A stretch of 64,000 nt of DNA from NCBI GenBank assembly GCA_038373885.1, contig JAWZYV010019969.1:868001-932000 (forward strand), given 5' to 3'. Shown piece by piece: positions 57,977 through 64,000 of this stretch (positions are counted from its first letter, which is position 1; the number at the start of each line of letters is the position of its first letter). The position numbers and the translations under genes are program-made. This DNA is from Cheiracanthium punctorium (lineage: Eukaryota; Arthropoda; Arachnida; Araneae; Cheiracanthiidae). The notes beneath the pieces were generated by a model, which saw nothing but the letters and a program-made list of their open reading frames with translations, had not been told where the DNA came from and ran no database searches.

Positions 57977-58170
57977 TCATTCAAAAATTTGGCAGAGATA
58001 CCTCGTTTGGAAATTGATTTCATGTTCTTCAGTCTGTTCCGACTCAGTCAGTACTTGTATCAAAAAAATTACAATTGGATGCATGGTTTCAAACGGATTT
58101 ATAATGAAAGCCGGGATTTTCAAACCTTCCAAGTCTTTGTGGTGGGCATTTATATCTTCATTTAACACAA
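57977..58170 (-). pseudogene. Buster/SCAND3-like hAT transposase fragment
   Basis: The minus-strand frame contains DLEGLKIPAFIINPFET and later FLIQVLTESEQTEEHEINF, resembling the ....IP.WVINPF......LQEELIELQ.D.ELK..F block just upstream of the C-terminal dimerisation domain in hAT-Buster-derived proteins (ZBED5, SCAND3, FAM200). It stops soon after. No further matching sequence was identified on either side. Family assignment is by motif memory only. Confidence 0.45.
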
Positions 58171-58622
58171 GATACTTTTTTTTATTCAGTTAAATTTTTT
58201 GCAGTATGAACAATTTCCAAAGAAATTCTATTACATAATTAAATATTTAATGAAACTGTCCATGCAAGTCAGCTTTAATTGAGTTAACTACTTTAATACA
58301 AAAATGCGAAACGTAGTAGGGTTCTTCCTCCACGATTTATTAGTTAAATGTTGCTTCTAAAAAGTGTAGTGCCTCGAGACATCAGAAACTCTTTTTAATT
58401 TTGTTGAACTGCAGCAAATTCTCGATATTTTTCCACAGCTTTTATTTTGCACCATCTCAGAAGATGTAGGAGTAATATTATTTGCAAGAATTTCGCTTCC
58501 GTGCAAAATATTTTCAATGACATGTAGTATATAATCAACTGTTGCGCACGTTAACACAGTTCCGCTGCAAGAAATTCCTCCGCCATTTCTTCTAATGAGG
58601 AAATCATTACAGCAAATATATC
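58171..58622. other. Unassigned stretch
   Basis: May include decayed upstream parts of the Buster-like fragment, but no motif confirms it. Confidence 0.35.
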
Positions 58623-59024
58623 AGGTTGTAACGAAAGTTTTCCGCCAAATCTGCCTGAAAAACTCACTTCTAACTCCTTAGATAACTGTTTATGAACTTT
58701 CGGTATCAAATCTGCACAGTGTCACATTATACAACAATAGTACTTAAAGCTGTACTCATAATTTGTTGATATTCTAGAGCTGACTTTTTGCAACACAACT
58801 GGAAGTTAATGATGGCTCTAATCCTCTAGAGCTATAGTTCCATTTGGAGACACCTTGTACTTAATGATAACTATATTTTTCAGAGATTTTACAACACAGT
58901 GTTATAAAGTAAGCCTCTTTCTTTCAAATGTCAAAAATAGTTCGACAAAATATGAGCAAAAATACGCCAATGCGAACTGTGTTCTGACGATGTTTGCGGT
59001 GGCGGGAAACTTTCGTTACAACCT
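58623..59024. mobile_element. Terminal-inverted-repeat element, about 400 bp
   Basis: AGGTTGTAACGAAAGTTTT at 58623 and AAACTTTCGTTACAACCT ending at 59024 are inverse complements over about 25 bp, including CCGCCA/TGGCGG. Right flank TA and left flank CA could be a decayed TA duplication (Tc1/mariner). No transposase frame. Confidence 0.6.
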
Positions 59025-59344
59025 AATACTTAAAACTACTGCTTTGTAGAAATTGATTTCATCCATCAGCCCAGAAAATATTTGTCTAAAAATTCACTGA
59101 TTAAGGATTTTTTGTATCCCCTGCCATGTCATTCGTACGACGTTGAACGGAATTATTAGCACCAGAGTGCTATTAATTTCAACCTTGCTTTTTCTGTAGA
59201 CACGATTTTGGTACATTTTTCGCGTCGAGTCACTTTTCAAGCGAGTTTGGCAGATAACGTGGAGGGGGGGGGGCGTTAATAAAATGTTGAAAGTCGCTCA
59301 AGGTTTGCAATTTTTGATAAATGATCGCTAAACTGGGTACCAAA
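59025..59344. other. Unassigned stretch
   Basis: Contains a G-run at 59262-59273; nothing else recognised. Confidence 0.4.
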
Positions 59345-59760
59345 GCGGAAAAATTTATTTAAAATATATTTTGAGTATAGTTAGATAACGCCTGGCGTAT
59401 ATTGTAAAATAGTTTGAGTAAGCGATTTAAATATAGATTTTAATTCCGAAGCAGTGTTTTATAGAAGAGAGAAGACAAATGCGGTACACATCATGGATTA
59501 TGATACACTTTCCAAATAGTATTTAAAAAGGTGAAGTATAGTCTGACTATGCCTGGCGAAAATGGTTAAACAGTTTTGGTAAGCGATTTCAATGTAGATT
59601 TCTATTCCGAGGAAGTATTTTATGGAACAAGGAAGGAAAACGCGGTACACTCATGTGTTAGGGTACCCATTCCAAACAGCATTTAAAATGTCTTTGCGGT
59701 ATAGTTGGAATATGCCTACAGAAGAATATGCCTGGCGAAGATTGTAAAACAAATGATGAT
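59345..59760. repeat. Tandem repeat, about 168 bp period, 2.4 units
   Basis: Units start near 59356, 59519 and 59689 with (A/C)TTTAAAA. Each has TATAGT(T/C)..A(C/T)..GCCTGGCG, GTAAAA/GTTAAAC and, in the first two, GTAAGCGATTT, TTCCGA.G.AGT.TTTTAT and GCGGTACAC. About 75-80 percent alike. The third unit is cut off after AGATTGTAAAAC. Confidence 0.8.
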
Positions 59761-60779
59761 AAAAGATGATTTTATTGGAGGTATAGGAGTAACAGCACTA
59801 TCCTCCTTTCGACAGTAAACATTATTTTCTGCAAACTCTTCCGATTTTATCGTAAGATCACTTACCTTACTTTTAACCCTTTAAGCGGTCAGTTTTTTTA
59901 CCCAAATGCTTCCAAAAAAGGCATATGATGAAATATTCCCTCTCTCTCGCTAGGAAGAAAAACCCGGATGAAACACATTTCAATTACATTGACAAGCCAC
60001 GCCATCTATTGAAGAATATTAATAATAAATAGTCTCTTTCTTCACAATAATGAAATATACGGGCAAATCAGAAAAGGAAAGGAGAAAATATCGATGACTA
60101 CGCTACACGGGCAAGACAGTTGAGGCCAATTTTGTGTAGCACGTACACTGTACGGGCAAACCGCCTAAGGGGTTAAAAAAAATTAATATTATATTGCCAG
60201 TTTGGTATTTGGACTTATTTTAAATCTAAAATTTCCAGATGAAACTAGTGGTGAAAAATCTTTTGATAAATTCGGAAGCGTTGGCAATTATTAAAAAAAA
60301 AAAATCACTCCTTTTCTTCTATAAATCGCCTAAGGTTAAACAGTGCAACAGCTACTGCCAGTTTTGATGCTTTTAGGATTAAGAGTCTTCACTATTTAAA
60401 TGTGCCTACTCTTAAAAAATATAAATTTTTAATTGTGAAATGAAACAATTTGAATATTGTTGTAGGTAAGCTTCTAAAAAAAAAGCGTATAAGGTGGAAC
60501 CTATGTATTGTACCGCGTAATATTCAATGGTTTAAATTGGTGCAGGGTCCATTTTCATAGCAGATTTTAGTGAATATTATATTACTGGTAGGTTTCGTGA
60601 ATCAATATAAATGTTCTCGAAGCCTCTAAACGGTGCAAAATCGGACAGTTTTAAAAATTGAACTTGCATGCGGTTTGTTTCAAACAACATTGCAATTTAT
60701 ACGATCCATATATAGCTTTAACAACAACAGCACATTCATCGTATTTAATAGTTACAGAAGAAGTATGTAAAACTTGCAA
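59761..60779. other. AT-rich stretch, no gene recognised
   Basis: No coding motif seen. Confidence 0.45.
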
Positions 60780-60947
60780 CAGGGGCGTAGCCAGAAATTT
60801 TTCATGGGGGGGGTTACGACTACTACAACTCATATATATGTATACGTGTGTGTGATGATGTAGTGAAGAATATACATTTTGTATGGCAAAAAATTTCTCA
60901 TGGGGGGTTATGACCCCCTAACCCCCCCCCCCTTGGCTACGCCCCTC
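60780..60947. mobile_element. GGGGCGTAGCC hAT MITE (168 bp)
   Basis: Ends CAGGGGCGTAGCCAG and GGCTACGCCCCTC, with CTTGCAA on both sides (60773-60779 and 60948-60954). Interior shares the ATACAAAATGTATATTCT block (in complement) with the copies at 42566 and 62230. Confidence 0.85.
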
Positions 60948-61978
60948 CTTGCAACTGAAGAAATGAAACTGTATGAATGATGTCAGCAAATATTTGATAT
61001 TAAACTTAAAATACATCTTGAAGACATTTTTTAAATATTTCGGATTTGAGTATATCCTAAAAAAGATGTATTTTGCATGTAAGGTTTTAGAAACGGATTT
61101 ATACAGATAAAGGTTGTTTATCGCAGTGTTATGCTCAAAAGCTTTTACAACTAAAAGTGTTTTGAGAAACGGATTTGATGTTTCTTACAGGTGTAATAAA
61201 TAAATAAATAACTTTTTTTTTTTGTAACAGAGCACTTCAAAATATTTTTCACCTTTATATATAAGTAATGAACATTGAATATAACATGTTTTAAAATGAT
61301 AAGTATAAATTATCTTGATATCTAAAAAACAGTCAAATTTGATATCTGTTTGAATAAAACTGGTATCTATTTCACCAAAATTATTGAAATTAATAAATTT
61401 TAAAAATATAATTAATAAACGAACTAAATATAATAGTACAATCAAAATTCATTTCATTAAAATTTTATTTCTACAATATATATATATATATATATATATC
61501 TTTTATAGCCGCAAATATGACTGATGTTGTTAGCTGTTTTTCCCAGCGTAATTCCTTTCTTCGTATGGTTTTCACCTTAGTCCTTTGTCTGAGTTTTAAA
61601 ATTATTTTTGATTAAAAAAAAGAAAGAAAACAAAACAAAATACTACTTAATTGGTTCGGGGATTTTTTTTTTTAACTGGACACTCTTCAGATCCAACTGT
61701 ACAAGAGTATAGTCATCGAAACGGCAGCAATTTTGTACGGCCGCAAGGTGCAACTGCCTTAAAATGAATCGAGAAAACGAAATTAAAACTATTTAAAAAA
61801 AATTAAGTGAAAGGAATTTCTAACAATACTATTCACAAATTGTTCTGTCTCTTCTAAAGAATATACTTTGTTATCCAGGACGAAGTTAGGAGGTAATGCA
61901 ATCTGTCTACCTTATGCCCCAGCCATCAGTAAAATTCAAAATTTTAAGATTACGTTAAAAACACACACAATCACAATC

Positions 61979-62040
<62 letters not shown>

Positions 62041-62229
62041 AAAGTGCATACACACACACACGAGCCCCGAAGATATTTGACTTCAAATTATTTTATTCCT
62101 TAATAATTATTCGTAATGTTCTGCATTATTATTGTTTAATTTGGAAGCTCTGGGTTAAACACGCGGAAGATGCCTCTTGTATACTGACTTTCATAATTAT
62201 TTTAGAAATTATTAGTTATTTGTGCAGAC
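60948..62229. other. AT-rich stretch with long TA microsatellites
   Basis: (TA)n at 61477-61499 and a TA run of about 55 bp at 61983-62037, followed by a CA run. No gene. Confidence 0.5.
61983..62037. repeat. (TA)27 microsatellite
   Basis: Uninterrupted TA dinucleotides, then TTTAAAAGTGCATA(CA)n. Confidence 0.95.
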
Positions 62230-62382
62230 CAGGGGCGTAGCCAAGGGGAAGGGGTTGGGGGGGAGGAATTTTTTGCCATACAAAATGTATATTCTTCACT
62301 ACATTGTCACACCCACGTATACATATATATGAGTTGTAGTAGACGTAACCCCTCCCATGAAAAATTTCTGGCTACGCCCCTG
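62230..62382. mobile_element. GGGGCGTAGCC hAT MITE (153 bp)
   Basis: Ends CAGGGGCGTAGCC and GGCTACGCCCCTG. Flanking 8-mers GTGCAGAC and GCGCATAC match at 6 of 8 positions. Same family as 42566 and 60780. Confidence 0.85.
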
Positions 62383-63500
62383 GCGCATACCGATGCTCTA
62401 CATCATATTATTTGTAAGCTCGCTTCTCGAAAGTAGTTTTCCCTTTCTAGCAACTTTTGCACCATTCTGCCATCGTTTATCCGCTGAAGCACTCCGGCAA
62501 AAATTTTAGTGTCCCGTTGTCAGTCTCTGGCTTTCCGCGAGTCTACGAATACACTTTTTCCTCTAACAAAGCCAACTTTCAAAAATGAAGAACGAAGCTT
62601 TGTGCCTGACCGTAAGCTTAAATACCACCTGAAATTACAATCCGATTTTCAGGAGTAGATATCATAATGATAGTGGAATAACCCCTTGAACATTTTCTTT
62701 TTATTATAAGAAAGCCAGTTTCTAAAATTTCTAGTTAATTAACTTTTTGTTCATGCATGTTATTTTTTATTTAAATATGCCGTAATACTCTATTGCATTA
62801 TAAATGAAAAGCACCCAGCGCTTTTCTAACACTACGTTATTTTTTGTCAATCCCTTTATTTTTATTTTAAACTAAGTTCAAAATATTAAATTTTACCGAG
62901 TTGTGGGACACCATACTACTGTTGACCGATATATCTACATTTACAGATTATTTTTTACTTTTTAGTCCATGTTGCTTTTAAAGCGTGTTTCTTTATTTTT
63001 TTTAAACAATAATTTATTTATTTATTTTTTAGTCTTAGAAATGCTGAACGATGAATTAAAAAGTTTTCTCCATACTAAGTTGAAAAAAAAAAAAAAAAAA
63101 AAAAGGTAATTCATACCAAAAGCATCAATTCTATAACACTTTCAAACATAACTGACATTTTTCGGAAAAGAAAACGGCTGTGTATTGTTTTTAAATTTGA
63201 TGATATTTCTGAGGTAAAAGCTGTATATCACTAGAAATGTAATTTTGCGAGAATCTGTAAAAGAATTTTAAATGTTTTTTCTATAAACTTTGAACTGAAA
63301 ATAAACGACATAGACGTTTATACGTTTGTTATTGTGTTTGAAATAGATCAATGTATCTAAATTGTTTTTGACCGTAATGTATTTGAACTCTTGTGAATGC
63401 TTCTGAAAAAAATAATTGTAAATGCTTCATATACTCTATTCAATGAAAATCTTATTTTGAAATCATTACCAAAGCACATCAATTCGCTTTGTTTGAAATA
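62383..63500. other. AT-rich stretch, no gene recognised
   Basis: A poly-A tract of about 22 bp at 63083-63104; otherwise no recognised content. Confidence 0.5.
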
Positions 63501-63508
63501 GATGAATG

Positions 63509-63967
63509 CAGGCCCGGACTGGCCAGGGTGTTTGACTGTCTGCAGACGGTTGAGCCCCCACCCTCGGCGGGCCCTCCCTGCTGAAGGCAGGCCCCTAAAC
63601 AGAAAAAAGAAAATAAAAAAAGTGCTATACCGATAACACTTAATAAGGTTTGACACAGAAAATTTTTTGCAACTGCATTTGCGCCCCAAAAGGCTTTAAA
63701 ACACTTTATTTTATATGTAGTTCTTCAAATGTCTTGCGGAAGGATTCGCGAATGAACAAGAAATTAATTAATATGAATGACGCATATTCATTAATAGATC
63801 AATATTTTATGAATGCATTAATTATCAATCATAATTAATTATTAATAACACCATACCTCCCCCCCCATACCCCGAAAGTTAACACTTTATATTATTTATC
63901 GGTTATACAACAACCCGGTCCCCCTTCTCTTGAGACGGGCGGGCCCCTACCCCCCAGTCCGGGCCTG
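63509..63967. mobile_element. hAT MITE (459 bp) with perfect 8 bp target duplication
   Basis: Ends CAGGCCCGGACTGG and CCAGTCCGGGCCTG form a perfect 14 bp inverted repeat. Flanks are identical GATGAATG (63501-63508 and 63968-63975). The interior is AT-rich, with GGGCCC/GGCCCC motifs near both ends and a TTAATTAAT cluster. Non-coding. Confidence 0.93.
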
Positions 63968-64000
63968 GATGAATGTCTAATATACACTTTAAACAAAGAC

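Overview
The window looks like intergenic or intronic DNA from an AT-rich animal genome. I infer an arthropod, most likely a chelicerate such as a spider, from the style of the Ty3/gypsy, Tc1/mariner, hAT and tRNA-SINE elements; no host marker confirms this. It is eukaryotic: very low coding density, many microsatellites, a Pol III type SINE family, a GT splice donor behind a THAP domain, and transposable elements of at least six classes. I found no intact protein gene, rRNA or functional tRNA. Every coding stretch I can recognise is a broken transposon protein.

Layout. 1-9.3 kb: a composite repeat present three times (1.0, 6.1 and 8.3 kb), each containing a copy of a CAACACC-ended MITE, plus a 2.8 kb element with 310 bp LTR-like direct repeats (1816-4608). 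10-13.9 kb: SINEs and a mariner-derived element with its transposase 3' end in head-to-head arms. 14.2-19.2 kb: one copy of a segmental repeat, heavily interrupted by a solo gypsy LTR, a SINE, two adjacent MITEs and a 0.9 kb foldback; the uninterrupted inverted copy lies at 35.15-36.67 kb. 20.1-22.3 kb: a THAP-domain transposon remnant with about 160 bp inverted ends. 22.45-27.45 kb: a nested stack (5.0 kb hAT > 2.6 kb hAT-like > mariner > 0.54 kb hAT MITE), with target duplications readable at each level. 29.2-29.6 kb: mariner MITE. 30.76-32.61 kb: a large palindrome carrying 14 CAGCTG sites. 34.7-35.1 kb: tandem repeat that keeps a 150-codon frame open. 36.7-42.88 kb: dead Ty3/gypsy element with gag, protease, RT, RNase H and integrase, a MITE in integrase and an hAT MITE in the 3' LTR. 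43.7-48.8 kb: duplicated 175 bp satellite-like units, one set inside a 3.4 kb hAT element with GC-rich CCCGAG ends. 48.8-64 kb: AT-rich DNA with a Tc1 fragment, three more hAT elements or fragments, a 170 bp tandem array, two short hAT MITEs and long (TA)n tracts.

The elements do not form a working pathway. They record successive insertions, and several target duplications are perfect enough to order the events. The best leads are the CRE-bearing MITE family with 7 bp target duplications, the 30.76-32.61 kb palindrome, the nested hAT stack, and the shared TTTGGCGCCAAA motif cluster in the gypsy LTR and a separate tandem array.
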